This document shows, piece by piece, positions 9,140 to 18,405 of a DNA stretch of 64,000 nt (positions are counted from its first letter, which is position 1; each line of letters opens with the position of its first letter). The stretch comes from CAZMNY01 sp964567745. Lineage in GTDB: Bacteria; Planctomycetota; Planctomycetia; Pirellulales; Pirellulaceae. The notes beneath the pieces were generated by a model, which saw only the letters and a program-made list of their open reading frames with translations, was not told the DNA's origin and searched no databases. The stretch lies in the NCBI GenBank assembly GCA_964567745.1, contig CAZMNY010000044.1, positions 1 through 64,000 on the forward strand, given 5' to 3'. The translations under genes were made by a program, and so were the position numbers.

Positions 9140-9985
9140 TCAATTCTGAACCGAGGTGGAATCGGGGAAGAAGAGTTGCTGACCGTCAATCTTGTAATTC
9201 CGAATTCGATCAGCGGCTTCATGCGAAATCAGGAAGTCTGCAAAATGGTTGGCGGCCTTCGTGTTGATCTTCTCGTGCTTCTTCGGATTCACGACAACAA
9301 CGCCATATAGATTCCGCAAACCGGCGGCCGAATCAATCAACGACTCCAATTGAATTTTCTTCTTAAACTTAAAGTAAGTTCCGCTGTCGCAGAGCACGTA
9401 CGCGTTCATCTGATCGGCCATCGTCAATGTCGCGCCCATGCCTTGCCCGGTCTCCAGATACTCATCCCACGGCGTTCGCCCTCCAGTCGCTTGCCACAAA
9501 CGGCTTTCCCGCTTGTGAGTTCCGCTGTCGTCTCCTCGCGAGACAAACCGCCATTGCTCGACTGCGATCTTCTTCAGCGCAGCCGCAGGCGCCATACCTC
9601 GGATCTTGGCGGGGTCGCTCTTCGGACCCAAGACAAAAAACATGTTGTGCATCACACTCTCTCTTCGCACGCCATGCCCGGCCGCCATGAACTCATCCTC
9701 GGCCTCACGCGCATGGACCAGCACGGCGTCGACCTCGCCTTCCATACCGAGCTTCAACGCAGCGCCTGTCCCCACAGCAATCACATCGATCCGGACATCG
9801 TGCTTGGCTTCGAACATCGGCGCCAACTCGTCAATCAATCCTGAATCCCGAAAACTAGTAGTCACGGCAAGACGCAAGACTTCGCGAGGCGAGTTACTCG
9901 CAGATCGCTCGTCTCCCGAACAGCCCGCCACCAGCAGACTAATCAAACCCCAGATCAACGCCGTCGGCGTATCAAGCCTTCGCAT
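9140..9985 (-). CDS. tupA: Tungstate ABC transporter substrate-binding lipoprotein
   Basis: 281 residues from the chosen ATG at 9985. That start is preferred over upstream ones because AAGGTG lies five bases before it and because it gives a lipoprotein signal with lipobox (SLLVAGC). The mature protein shows the TupA signatures: TTSFRDSGLIDELAPMFE, VIAVGTGAALKLGMEGEVDAVLVHA and FVSRGDDSGTHKRE. The TTS and RGDDSGT segments are the oxyanion-binding parts in characterised TupA proteins. It captures tungstate in the periplasm or at the membrane surface and hands it to TupB. Tungstate rather than molybdate is the family assignment, not measured here. Confidence 0.88.
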   Translation of the reverse strand: MRRLDTPTALIWGLISLLVAGCSGDERSASNSPREVLRLAVTTSFRDSGLIDELAPMFEAKHDVRIDVIAVGTGAALKLGMEGEVDAVLVHAREAEDEFMAAGHGVRRESVMHNMFFVLGPKSDPAKIRGMAPAAALKKIAVEQWRFVSRGDDSGTHKRESRLWQATGGRTPWDEYLETGQGMGATLTMADQMNAYVLCDSGTYFKFKKKIQLESLIDSAAGLRNLYGVVVVNPKKHEKINTKAANHFADFLISHEAADRIRNYKIDGQQLFFPDSTSVQN

Positions 9986-9990
9986 CGAGA

Positions 9991-9996
9991 CACCTT
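9991..9996 (-). promoter_or_regulatory. Ribosome binding site deciding the tupA start
   Basis: AAGGTG on the minus strand, five bases before the ATG at 9985. It selects this start over several ATGs further upstream that would bury the lipoprotein signal. Confidence 0.6.
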
Positions 9997-10163
9997 GCAT
10001 TCTCGCAATTGGCATTCTCAACATTTGCATCGAGACACTAATCGGGAATGAATGGAAACGCGACATGCAACGGAGTTGAATTTTAGAGATCACGGATTTC
10101 AAAGGAAAGCAACAAGAATGGAAGACATCAGAATCAGAGCGAAACGAGCACACGCGAAATTTC

Positions 10164-11354
10164 TCATTGGTTCCGCGTCGTTTTACGCACTCCCGCGTCC
10201 TTCACCGGACTTGAACTCTTCAGCCTCAAGTCGCCTCGCTCGGCGTCGACGAATTCTGGGTCTTGTCCGTATCGTCCGCGAGTTTCTTTGACTGGCAGAT
10301 TGATTCGATCGCTGCGGCGAGGATTATCGAAACAGTACCAGTAATTTCCGCTGAAGGTGAATGACGATGCCTCAGTTCCACCTCCAACATTGACTGTCGT
10401 CCTGACTTCGTCCGAGCGGAACGCGACGAGGTTACCGATAAACTGACCATTTCGACAAGGGGTGAACTGGGCGCCGCGGCTCTCTTGAAGAATGCGGGCA
10501 ACCCAACGAGTCGGTCGATAGATCGTATTGCGCCTGACGATGGCGCCGTCCACGCCGACAAACGCGATGGGAGAACTGGAGCCGATGAAGGTGCAATCTT
10601 CGACGATAATATCCTTGGCCTCATATTTTGGCGGCTTCGGCCGAAAGTAGTCGAGCCCGGTGCTGCCGCCAATGTTCACGGCGCGGGCGCCAGCCGTCTC
10701 GAAGCGGCAACGTTGAACGATGATATTGCGACTGCCGCCTTTGGATTGAACGCCGCTAGCGGAATTGGTAACGACATGGCTGAACGAACAGTCAATGATT
10801 ATTCCATCGTGGCAACCGACCATATCGATGGCCGAGCCGCCGTTGCCCCATCGGTTAAGCGTACAGTCCCGAACGACGAAGTTATCGACGCCGGAGAGCT
10901 TGATCCCATCGCGATTGCCGTTCGGCCCGATGTCCGAAATCTGCAAGTTGTGAAGCTCAATGTGATGTGCGGGGCTGCTGTAGGAACCGCCATCGTCGAT
11001 GTTCAGGCCGTTGCCCGTGGCCTTTCTCAGCACCAGATTTCGCAAGTCAACGTAACTCGGGTCCGTCAATTGCAAACACGTCGTGCCTCCCTCAATGACC
11101 GGCGGCCGTTTGGGATCGAGGGCAGCCAGAACGATCGGCCGCCCCTTCGCTCCTCGCAGACCTGCTTGACTCAATCCGCCCCGGTAGACACCCGGCGCCA
11201 TGAGGATCTTGTCGCCTGGTCTCGCATTGCGAAGAGCCTGTTGCAGTTCATCGCGAGAATTGACCCGAACAGTCGACTCGGCGTAAACACGACCGACGGC
11301 TACGACAAACGCGAAACACAAAACAAGGCCGGCGTGAGTAACGGAACGCATCAC
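10164..11354 (-). CDS. Exported right-handed parallel beta-helix protein
   Basis: 396 residues with a signal peptide (hydrophobic residues 7-24, cleavage near VYA). The segment STVRVNSRDELQQALRNARPGDKILMAPGVYRGG is the N-terminal signature of pectate-lyase-like or chondroitinase-B-like beta-helix proteins. It is followed by repeated coils (NLVLRKATGNGLNI, IELHNLQISDIG, NFVVRDCTLNRW, GIIIDCSFSH, NIIVQRCRFETAG, DIIVEDCTFIG). Family members are polysaccharide lyases/hydrolases or carbohydrate binders; no catalytic residue set can be assigned from reading. It is 51 bases downstream of the EF-hand protein on the same strand. Confidence 0.82.
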   Translation of the reverse strand: MMRSVTHAGLVLCFAFVVAVGRVYAESTVRVNSRDELQQALRNARPGDKILMAPGVYRGGLSQAGLRGAKGRPIVLAALDPKRPPVIEGGTTCLQLTDPSYVDLRNLVLRKATGNGLNIDDGGSYSSPAHHIELHNLQISDIGPNGNRDGIKLSGVDNFVVRDCTLNRWGNGGSAIDMVGCHDGIIIDCSFSHVVTNSASGVQSKGGSRNIIVQRCRFETAGARAVNIGGSTGLDYFRPKPPKYEAKDIIVEDCTFIGSSSPIAFVGVDGAIVRRNTIYRPTRWVARILQESRGAQFTPCRNGQFIGNLVAFRSDEVRTTVNVGGGTEASSFTFSGNYWYCFDNPRRSDRINLPVKETRGRYGQDPEFVDAERGDLRLKSSSPVKDAGVRKTTRNQ

Positions 11355-11405
11355 CGCTAATCCTCTATTCGTTTGTTCGCAAGCCGCGTAGACGATATGC
11401 CGAGA

Positions 11406-13217
11406 TCAGCGCGACTTCGCGCCCTCGAGACGGTTAAGGCGTTTTTTGAACTCTTCGATCAAGCGATTTTGAGCTTCAAGCTTCTCAGCCAACTCCGCTG
11501 CGCTGAGTTCCTTAGATGCCTTCCGTACAGGTTCATTCGACCCGCGTCTCTCATCCTCGTCGCGTTTTGGTTCGCTTTGTCCTTCTAATTTCTCAGTCGA
11601 TTCCGAGTCGGGTGGCGTCGTTTCCTCGTCGAGCATTGGAGATACGCTCGGACCTCGTCCGTCCTCTCGGGGCCGGATGATCAATCCCCAGCTATGCAGC
11701 ATTCCGAAACGCTCGTTTCGCGTACCACGAATGACCAACTGCCACACGCCCTTGGCCGGCTTGCCATTGAAATGCGACAGACTCGGTTCTCGCTTTAGCA
11801 GCGCCTCGGGCTGAAACTCACCGCGGAACGGTGCCTTCGTCTTGGTAATTGGGACGCGTGATTGGTCGTCAAAAATCGTCTTGTCGAAGTGATCTCCGGA
11901 GCCTCCGACCGAGGTAAACAACTCCACTCTAGTCCCATCCGGCCCAGTCAAATAGCCATCGAGAAAGGAGACACTGGAATGGGTTATCGAGAGTTCCACG
12001 TTGAGGTCGGCGATGAGATGATTTTCGCTGATCTCGATTTCCGAGATAATCGTCTTGCGAGGCGGAAGCACTTCGGCGTTGAGGTTGCTGTAGGTTCCAC
12101 CGGAGAGCGCTTTGGACTGCAGCGCTTCGGTCGCCGTCAAGAGCCCGTCGTCGTTGGCGTCCAATGTTCGAAACTCGGTGAGTTTCGCATCCGTCCACTC
12201 CGTGGCGAACTCGGCCATGGCAACTTGATTGTCTCGATTCACATCGAGCTCGAAGAACCAACCTGGGAGACCTGTCGACGTGTCGCCCGCCTCTTCCTGA
12301 AGGCTCGACAAGTACGTGTGCAATTCTTCGCGAGTCAATTCGCCATCGCGGTCCAGATCGACTTGAGCTGTCGGGAAACCCAACGTCAGCGCCTCACTTG
12401 CCTCCAACCGGCCGTTCCGATTAGAGTCAAAACGCGAAAGCACACTCGCGGTCAGCCAGTTGCCGCTTCCGCCGCGACTCCACCAACTATTGAATTCGCG
12501 GCGCTGTTCCGAGGCGCTTCGCCCGCCGTCTTCGTCATATCTATGCGCCCCCGGCCGAATACCATTACCGGTTCGCCTCGCCTTTTGAAACATCTCGCCC
12601 GCTGAGCCATCGAGCAAGCGTCGTCGAGCGTAGCGTTGAGTCAACTCGAGCACGCTGAGCCGACCGTCCTTGTCGAGGTCGTCGAGGAATGGATCTCGGT
12701 GTGTCCATCGATTGCGAGATGCTTCTTCGCGGTTTATGTAACCATCGCCATCGCTATCGTAGCGCCGCATGATCGACGAGGCCAAGTTTCGGTCAGCCGG
12801 CATATAGGGATACTTGACTTCAGCGAGCCCAAACTCGGGAACAAGCGGCTCGCCTTCACGGGGGCCAAAGGGGAGCACGGTATCTTCGCCTTGCGGCCGA
12901 ACGTCTTTTCCTGCAACGCCATTGCGAAGAGCGAAATAGATTCTCGCCGCGTCGAGAATCTCGTCGATGCGGTTGGGCTGGTTGAGCGACATTCGGCGAT
13001 CGCTAGTGATCCGCTCGAGATACGGGCGGGCAAGCGGCGTGATTTCGTCGGGATCGAGCTCGCCATTGCGGTCTCGGTCCATTTCCATCAACGTCTGCCG
13101 CAAGCCCGGCTGAGCCAGAACACGCGGACAGGCGATAGCAACGAACATCAGTGCCGCCAGCGCGGAAGGACCGACGCTGCGTACGACCGTGTCTCGAATC
13201 ATCCGTTGTTCCTCCAT
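11406..13217 (-). CDS. Exported EF-hand and P-domain protein with C-terminal coiled coil
   Basis: 603 residues. After a signal peptide (residues about 15-35) there are at least six EF-hand-like calcium loops: DRDRNGELDPDE, DSDGDGYINREE, DLDKDGRLSVLE, DSNRNGRLEASE, DLDRDGELTREE, DVNRDNQVAMAE, and DANDDGLLTATE. From about residue 395 a proprotein-convertase-type P-domain follows (IADLNVELSITHSSVSFLDG ... KGVWQLVIRGTRNERFGMLHSWGL). The end is a charged linker and a coiled coil (SAAELAEKLEAQNRLIEEFK). P-domains usually sit beside a protease, but no protease domain is present here. The start is only three bases after the stop of the upstream secretin-like gene, which implies coupled translation and a joint role at the outer envelope. 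Confidence 0.82.
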   Translation of the reverse strand: MEEQRMIRDTVVRSVGPSALAALMFVAIACPRVLAQPGLRQTLMEMDRDRNGELDPDEITPLARPYLERITSDRRMSLNQPNRIDEILDAARIYFALRNGVAGKDVRPQGEDTVLPFGPREGEPLVPEFGLAEVKYPYMPADRNLASSIMRRYDSDGDGYINREEASRNRWTHRDPFLDDLDKDGRLSVLELTQRYARRRLLDGSAGEMFQKARRTGNGIRPGAHRYDEDGGRSASEQRREFNSWWSRGGSGNWLTASVLSRFDSNRNGRLEASEALTLGFPTAQVDLDRDGELTREELHTYLSSLQEEAGDTSTGLPGWFFELDVNRDNQVAMAEFATEWTDAKLTEFRTLDANDDGLLTATEALQSKALSGGTYSNLNAEVLPPRKTIISEIEISENHLIADLNVELSITHSSVSFLDGYLTGPDGTRVELFTSVGGSGDHFDKTIFDDQSRVPITKTKAPFRGEFQPEALLKREPSLSHFNGKPAKGVWQLVIRGTRNERFGMLHSWGLIIRPREDGRGPSVSPMLDEETTPPDSESTEKLEGQSEPKRDEDERRGSNEPVRKASKELSAAELAEKLEAQNRLIEEFKKRLNRLEGAKSR

Positions 13218-13220
13218 GAG

Positions 13221-16091
13221 TTATCGACCCGGCGTTCTGGTCGGACGCGGCGGTGTTGAGCGCGACGGCGTTGAGCGCGACGGCGTTGATCGGGACGGCG
13301 TTGGCCTTGCAACACTAGAACCTCCGACACCGCGTGCTGGCGATGCCGACGAAGCTCCCCGCGCGGCGTTGGTGATCACTTGTTGCAACATCGAATGAAT
13401 CGCGGGAGCGTTGTCCGGCGCCATAATTTGAATCGAACGGGCATTGCGCGAATCGATCATTTTCGCGAGTGCTTCCACCTCGCGCCACAATGCCTCGGGC
13501 GCCGTCACGATAAGCGAATTGCTCGGCGCGTGAACGGCGACCGTCATCGTCGGCCCGATGTATCCAGCCTTTCCTTTTCCAGCAGCCACGTTTCGCGAAT
13601 TGTTGTTCTTCGAGCGTTGCTTATCATCGTCCGAATTGCCCCTGTCGTCTCGTTGAGGTTGCTGAGACGGCGCGGCGGGAGTGCGAGCTTGCCCTGTCGC
13701 TCCACCAATGACTCGCTCTCCATACACCTCTCGAATCGCCGCGGCGACTTCCTCTGCCGTGCTATTCTTGAGCTCGATCAGATGAGATGTCCCAAACGTT
13801 TCGACCTCGGTGATGCCAATGTCTTTGTCAATGATTTTGAGGTAGCTCTCGATCCGCCCGATGTCACTCGCGGTGCCCTGAGCGACCAAGCGGTTGAGTC
13901 GATTGTCGGCCACGACCGTGAGCGTGTCGGCAATCATCGTCGTCATGCCTTCTCGGCTCGTTACGAAACTGCCAAACAAGCTGCCGACCGAAGAGACGTT
14001 TTCATTGACCAACGAGCCTGTCGCCACTTCATTCGCGGCGTCTCCGCCGTCTAGCAATTCGGCCAACATCCTTACCGCGTCTTCCGCTTTGGCGTGTTTC
14101 AAGTAAAACACGATTGGGGGCGAGGGCGTTGTGCCAGCTGGTCCGGAGATCGCCTGCAAGTGCTCCTCGAACTTGTCGAGCGCGGCGGTGTCGCTGCACT
14201 GTAGGACTAATCCGCGAAGCGTCAATTGACAACGAATTGGAGGTGCCAGCGTCTGCTTCGGTTCAGTCAATAGTCTCGGAGGCGCCGAGATAGTCCGCAA
14301 GTTCTTCGCGCCGGCTGAGACTGCGGCAGGCAGCTCCCCACTGACCGCTCTCTCCGTATCTTGCTCCTCAGCGTCCGCAGCCGGAAACAAAATGACCGGA
14401 TTGTCTTCGCGCCAAAATCGGGCCGCCGTCACAACCGCCCGCTCGGCCTGCTTACCTCGCAACGGAAAAATCCGCAAATTGCCGCCGCCCGTAGACGTCG
14501 TCGGCACATCCAGCTGGGTGATGATCTCGCGAATCTGCTCGATTTGATGCTTCTGCCCGCGAACGAACAATCGCATGTTCACCGGGTCGGCGTCGATCTT
14601 CGGCGGTGTCGACTTTTTGACCGGTTCTCGTTGAGGTCTCGAATAATACCGATCACGGTCGCGGCTGTACCGGCTACTGCGATCGTCATAATTGAATTGC
14701 GTCGACGCTTCCTCTACCGAATCCAACTCGAGCATCTCGGTCAGTAGGCTTATTGCAAAGTAAGGGTCGATCGTCTTCAGGTTAATCACGGCAAACTCTG
14801 CATCCGCAGCCTGCAACTGGGCCACCGTCAAAGCGATCTCTTGTTGAATCTCGGGCGGAGCTAACGCGATCACGCTTCCGGACGTCTCGTCCATCGAGAG
14901 ACGCACCGATTTCCCCGAGAGTAATGTCAACAAAACGTTGTAGACAGTCTCTACGTTGCCGCCTTGAACCGAGTGCGACCGGAGTTCGGCCGTGGCGTTG
15001 GGTGCGAGTCCCTTTTCGGCGATGTCAATCGTCGCAACCAAGTCTTCGACCAGTTTGACTCTGTCGGCGACGCCTGTGACAAAAATGTTCTTGCCGCGCA
15101 AGTCAGCCGAGAGACTGACATCGATTCCGATCATCTCTCCAGTGGCGAGCCCCAAGTGGGGACGAGCCACGGAAAGAAAGTCCTCGGCATCAACGTGTTT
15201 CAAAGTGAAATTTTTCATCATCGTGCCGTTGTCCAACGTCGTCGGCTGGAACGCGGCCAAGATCGTTTTCACACTCTTCAGCTTTCCCGCCGTGTCGGTA
15301 ATCAACAGCTGATTCGTCTTTGACAGGACCGATGGCGTCGCCATCAACTTGAGCACCGACAGCTCTTCAACGGCGTCTTCCGAGGCAAACTCGCCAAGCG
15401 GAAAAAAGCAACGGACGACCGTGTGATTTTCCATTTGATCGAGATCACTGATCTGGACCGTCTCCGCCAACGCTTCGAGTTGCTGAATCCCGCGAGGATC
15501 GGACAGGTTGATGACCGAGAGAAGACGCCCACTGCGGACGATCGTATAGCCGTGCGGCAACAAAAACAGATTCACACGATCTATTGCTTGCTGAGGAGTA
15601 AATGCATTCGGATCAGAATAGGTGAAACTTCCGGCCGGCAAACTTCCCACGTGTAGGGCGAGATTCGATTCCTCCGCCAGCCAATTGATAACGGCTCGCC
15701 AAGTTGTCCCTTCGAATGCGAACTTCAACTCAGGTTCACCCGCCGGGCCCAACTCCGCTTGCTGCACGGCGCCATCGACGTCAGCCGCCGGTTCCGGCGA
15801 TTGCTTTGCTGGCGCTTCCTTGTCCGCTTGTTCGGCCACTGGATTGGGGGCTGCATCGTCCGCTTGCTTCGCGCCTTGTCCGTCTTGCCCAGCCTGAGCT
15901 TCGCTATTGGTTTGCGATTCGCCATTGGTTTGCGCTTCGCTAATCGACGGGACAGCAAAGGCGAACAAGAAGCAGGCCAGAGCCGCATAGCGTCGCGCGA
16001 CCCGACTTCCTGATTCACGTCGGTCGACGCCAGATAAAGCTAGCTGGAAACCGAATTCACTCGAGTTCTTAGGCATGTTGCGTTTAGACAT
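13221..16091 (-). CDS. Large secretin N-domain protein lacking the secretin pore
   Basis: 956 residues from the ATG at 16091, chosen because it directly precedes a signal peptide (hydrophobic ALACFLFAFAVPSISEA). An acidic Gln/Ala-rich linker follows (residues about 55-110). Then come several repeats of the secretin_N/NolW type, each ending in a '(I/V)xxYLKxxD' or 'AxLxQL' helix, for example FTLKHVDAEDFLSVARPHLG, VINLKTIDPYFAISLLTEML, FYLKHAKAEDAVRMLAELLD and IELKNSTAEEVAAAIREVYG. These are periplasmic gate rings in GspD/PilQ. The C-terminal secretin beta-barrel is absent: after the last N-domain the protein ends in a Thr-Pro-Ser-Arg-rich tail made of 15-bp repeats. No ribosome binding site is clear. 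It leads the operon with the EF-hand/P-domain gene. Confidence 0.8.
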   Translation of the reverse strand: MSKRNMPKNSSEFGFQLALSGVDRRESGSRVARRYAALACFLFAFAVPSISEAQTNGESQTNSEAQAGQDGQGAKQADDAAPNPVAEQADKEAPAKQSPEPAADVDGAVQQAELGPAGEPELKFAFEGTTWRAVINWLAEESNLALHVGSLPAGSFTYSDPNAFTPQQAIDRVNLFLLPHGYTIVRSGRLLSVINLSDPRGIQQLEALAETVQISDLDQMENHTVVRCFFPLGEFASEDAVEELSVLKLMATPSVLSKTNQLLITDTAGKLKSVKTILAAFQPTTLDNGTMMKNFTLKHVDAEDFLSVARPHLGLATGEMIGIDVSLSADLRGKNIFVTGVADRVKLVEDLVATIDIAEKGLAPNATAELRSHSVQGGNVETVYNVLLTLLSGKSVRLSMDETSGSVIALAPPEIQQEIALTVAQLQAADAEFAVINLKTIDPYFAISLLTEMLELDSVEEASTQFNYDDRSSRYSRDRDRYYSRPQREPVKKSTPPKIDADPVNMRLFVRGQKHQIEQIREIITQLDVPTTSTGGGNLRIFPLRGKQAERAVVTAARFWREDNPVILFPAADAEEQDTERAVSGELPAAVSAGAKNLRTISAPPRLLTEPKQTLAPPIRCQLTLRGLVLQCSDTAALDKFEEHLQAISGPAGTTPSPPIVFYLKHAKAEDAVRMLAELLDGGDAANEVATGSLVNENVSSVGSLFGSFVTSREGMTTMIADTLTVVADNRLNRLVAQGTASDIGRIESYLKIIDKDIGITEVETFGTSHLIELKNSTAEEVAAAIREVYGERVIGGATGQARTPAAPSQQPQRDDRGNSDDDKQRSKNNNSRNVAAGKGKAGYIGPTMTVAVHAPSNSLIVTAPEALWREVEALAKMIDSRNARSIQIMAPDNAPAIHSMLQQVITNAARGASSASPARGVGGSSVARPTPSRSTPSRSTPSRSTPPRPTRTPGR
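13255..13299. repeat. Three 15-bp tandem repeats coding the Ser-Pro-Arg tail
   Basis: Three consecutive copies of GTTGAGCGCGACGGC (the third with three changes) at the 3' end of the secretin-like gene. They code STPSR on the minus strand, so the tail can vary in length by slippage without frame loss. Confidence 0.85.
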
Positions 16092-16594
16092 CGGGGGTGA
16101 GGGACAAAACAATCCGGCACTGGTTAAACCTGTGGATATTGAATGAATGTGGACAGTAAATCTGCGAATGAGGAGGATTCGGCTATCAACCGAGGGGCCA
16201 ATGCCATTGGACGGGCGGTTGGATTCGTTTCGGGAGGGGTGGTCGAGAAACGTTGGGTGGGGAATTGGCGTGTGTTCCATACTAGTTGAGCCCGCTAATT
16301 GGATCAACTGACAAATCACTGTCATCGCTCCATTCGCGGATACCAACCGACGAGATAAACCGCTAATCAATAGCAGCTTACGCGGATATCCACGTCGCGA
16401 GTTCGGCCAAGTCAGCATATGCCGAGACCCATCCTGAAGCGTCCAAAGCGATGGAAAGCACGCGACCGGATGCGACGAGTCACAGGGCAGCTGCGGCCGC
16501 GCTCATGTCGATGAGCAATGCAGCGATCCCTTCGTGGCTTTGCGGTGTTCGATAAGACGTCAGCCGAAATCACAAATGGAGTTTTTCGCGGCCC
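16092..16594. other. Intergenic region, divergent promoters expected
   Basis: About 500 bases between the divergent secretin-like gene and a small membrane protein gene. The minus strand is open to 16418 in the secretin frame but the extra residues look non-coding (no domain, no signal). I saw no clear promoter, hairpin or repeat. Confidence 0.6.
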
Positions 16595-16924
16595 ATGATC
16601 AACCCGTACGAGTCGCCGCGGGCGGAAGTCGTCTACCGGCGCCGACTATTCTTATCGAGTCCGCGCACACGAGTTCTTGCCCTGGCGGGCGTGCTGATAC
16701 TGATGGCGGGCGGATGTCTTTTCGCTCCGATGACAAGCCCTCGCGCGTTCTACTCGCAGACGCTCGACGCGTCCCTGATTCTCGCAGCCATCGGACTGAC
16801 AGGCGCTATTCTCGGGGTTGCCGGATCCCGCTGGCAATCGGAGCGCCAACCCGATCTCGATTCGCAAGTCGAACCCGCCGGGCAAGCCCCTAGCGAACAC
16901 GCTACACTGGGCGCTCCAAGTTGA
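16595..16924 (+). CDS. Small two-TM membrane protein with NPYESP N-terminus
   Basis: 109 residues. It starts MINPYESPRAEV, an N-terminal motif shared by many otherwise unrelated small planctomycete membrane proteins, then has two membrane segments (residues about 28-45 and 60-77) and a polar C-terminal tail. The function is unknown. No partner gene is apparent; a serine hydrolase follows 175 bases later. Confidence 0.65.
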   Translation: MINPYESPRAEVVYRRRLFLSSPRTRVLALAGVLILMAGGCLFAPMTSPRAFYSQTLDASLILAAIGLTGAILGVAGSRWQSERQPDLDSQVEPAGQAPSEHATLGAPS

Positions 16925-16968
16925 GTTCGGCCCTTCGCCACTCTTCGTGATTTGAAAGTTTCACCGCC

Positions 16969-17014
16969 TTCGCGCGTGCATTTCGTGTTCGCGCGTGCAT
17001 TTCGTGTTCGCGCG
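16969..17014. repeat. 19-bp tandem repeat, 2.4 copies
   Basis: Two exact copies of TTCGCGCGTGCATTTCGTG and a partial third in the gap before the serine hydrolase gene. Non-coding as far as can be seen. Confidence 0.85.
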
Positions 17015-17099
17015 AAATGGCTGTTGGTCGGGCGTTCGGCCACACTCGCGCTGCGCTCGCTACGGGCATGAGACATCACCGGTTCTTGATGGGTGCACT

Positions 17100-18311
17100 A
17101 TGAATCGAGCGAGCACAAGACGACGATCCGCTCAGCATTGGATTCGCCTCCTCTTCGTAATCTCAACGTCCCTCATGCCGCTGATCGTGGTTGCCAGTAG
17201 CGTTGGCGAGGAGCCGCCGAGCGATGCGGCCAACAGCGATGCGGCCAACAGCGATGCGACCGACAGTCAGGCGGCTCTCAATGCTCTTGTGCCAAAACTT
17301 CGCAGCAAGCACAAGCTTGTCGGGCTCGCAACCATGCTCATGGTCGACTCAAACGTGATCGCCAAAACGGCAGACGGCGAGCGAAGCAAGGGGAGCGGCG
17401 TGAGTGTGGAAATCACGGACCGCTGGCACATCGGCTCAATCACCAAGTCGATAACGGCAACCATGATCAGCCGTCTGGTTGAGCGAGGGAAATTGGACTG
17501 GAGCACGACGGTTGGAGAGACCTTAGGCGAGTCGATCACAGTGAACTCTGCCTGGAACGACGTCACGCTTGAACAGTTGCTCACCCATTCGTCCGGTGCC
17601 CCTTCCAACTTTTCCTTCACGACTCAATTCAATCGACCTCCGGAAGGCGAGAAGCGAACCAAAGCGCGCCTGGCTGCGGTTGCGGGAGTGGTCGCGACGA
17701 AGCCGTTGAGCGAGCCCGGAAAGAAATTTCGCTACTCGAATGTCGGCTTTACGCTCGCTGGGGTAATGGCCGAGAAGGTAACGGGAACGGCTTGGGAGGA
17801 CTTGGTTCGCAAGGAAGTCTTCAAGCCGCTTAAACTTGAGCATACCGGATTCGGTCCGCCGACGGACTCAGTTGGAAAGAAACTGAGCCAGCCGCGCGGA
17901 CATCAGAACATAGGCCCCTTCAAACGCACGGTCGGAGTCGACGAGGACAATACGCCGATCATTGGTCCGGCCGGGACGGTCCACATGACGCTCACCAACC
18001 TTTGCGAGTTTGGCCATGAACACATGGTCGGCGAAATGGGCCGAGGCAAACTGCTCAAAGCGAAGACCTATAAGCGGCTGCACACGGCAAAGCTGAATGA
18101 CTACGCCTTCGGCTTGTTTGTCCCCGAGGAAACCCGCTGGACTAAACAGCGCATCATCTGGCACAACGGTTCGAACACGATGTGGTACGCTTTGCTCGTG
18201 ATCCTGCCGGAAAAGAATGCTGTCTTGGCGGTCACCTCCAACGATGGCGACATCCGGCAAGCGGAGAAGGCGGCGTTTGAAATCCTCAAGGAACTCGCCG
18301 ACACCCTGTAA
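17100..18311 (+). CDS. Exported class C beta-lactamase-family serine hydrolase
   Basis: 403 residues from the ATG at 17100, chosen because it directly precedes a signal peptide (hydrophobic residues 15-34). The SxxK catalytic pair is SITK at about residues 113-116, the second motif is YSN at about 212-214, and an HNG triad (WHNGSNTMWYA) near residue 360 takes the place of KTG. This set is typical of class C/esterase/D-aminopeptidase-type serine hydrolases rather than a clinical beta-lactamase. Substrates could be peptidoglycan peptides, esters or D-amino acid compounds. A 15-bp triple repeat codes SDAANSDAANSDATD just after the signal peptide. Confidence 0.87.
   Translation: MNRASTRRRSAQHWIRLLFVISTSLMPLIVVASSVGEEPPSDAANSDAANSDATDSQAALNALVPKLRSKHKLVGLATMLMVDSNVIAKTADGERSKGSGVSVEITDRWHIGSITKSITATMISRLVERGKLDWSTTVGETLGESITVNSAWNDVTLEQLLTHSSGAPSNFSFTTQFNRPPEGEKRTKARLAAVAGVVATKPLSEPGKKFRYSNVGFTLAGVMAEKVTGTAWEDLVRKEVFKPLKLEHTGFGPPTDSVGKKLSQPRGHQNIGPFKRTVGVDEDNTPIIGPAGTVHMTLTNLCEFGHEHMVGEMGRGKLLKAKTYKRLHTAKLNDYAFGLFVPEETRWTKQRIIWHNGSNTMWYALLVILPEKNAVLAVTSNDGDIRQAEKAAFEILKELADTL
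17221..17265. repeat. Three 15-bp tandem repeats in the serine hydrolase leader
   Basis: GCGATGCGGCCAACA twice, then GCGATGCGACCGACA. It codes the SDAAN linker between signal peptide and catalytic domain, and copy-number changes would keep the frame. Confidence 0.85.
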
Positions 18312-18405
18312 CCCGTAATGCCAATCGCTTGAACGGCGACAGATCTGCAAGCCATGACTGTCAGCCGCAAAATGAAGACTTAACGCCCTCCGCCATAGGA
18401 TAACC

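Noticed and set aside
10485..11360. Plus-strand 291-residue open frame
   Set aside because: It is antisense to the beta-helix gene and reads as low-complexity text without domain or signal.
16092..16418. N-terminal extension of the secretin-like protein
   Set aside because: 109 extra residues have no signal or domain, and the signal peptide begins just after the ATG at 16091.
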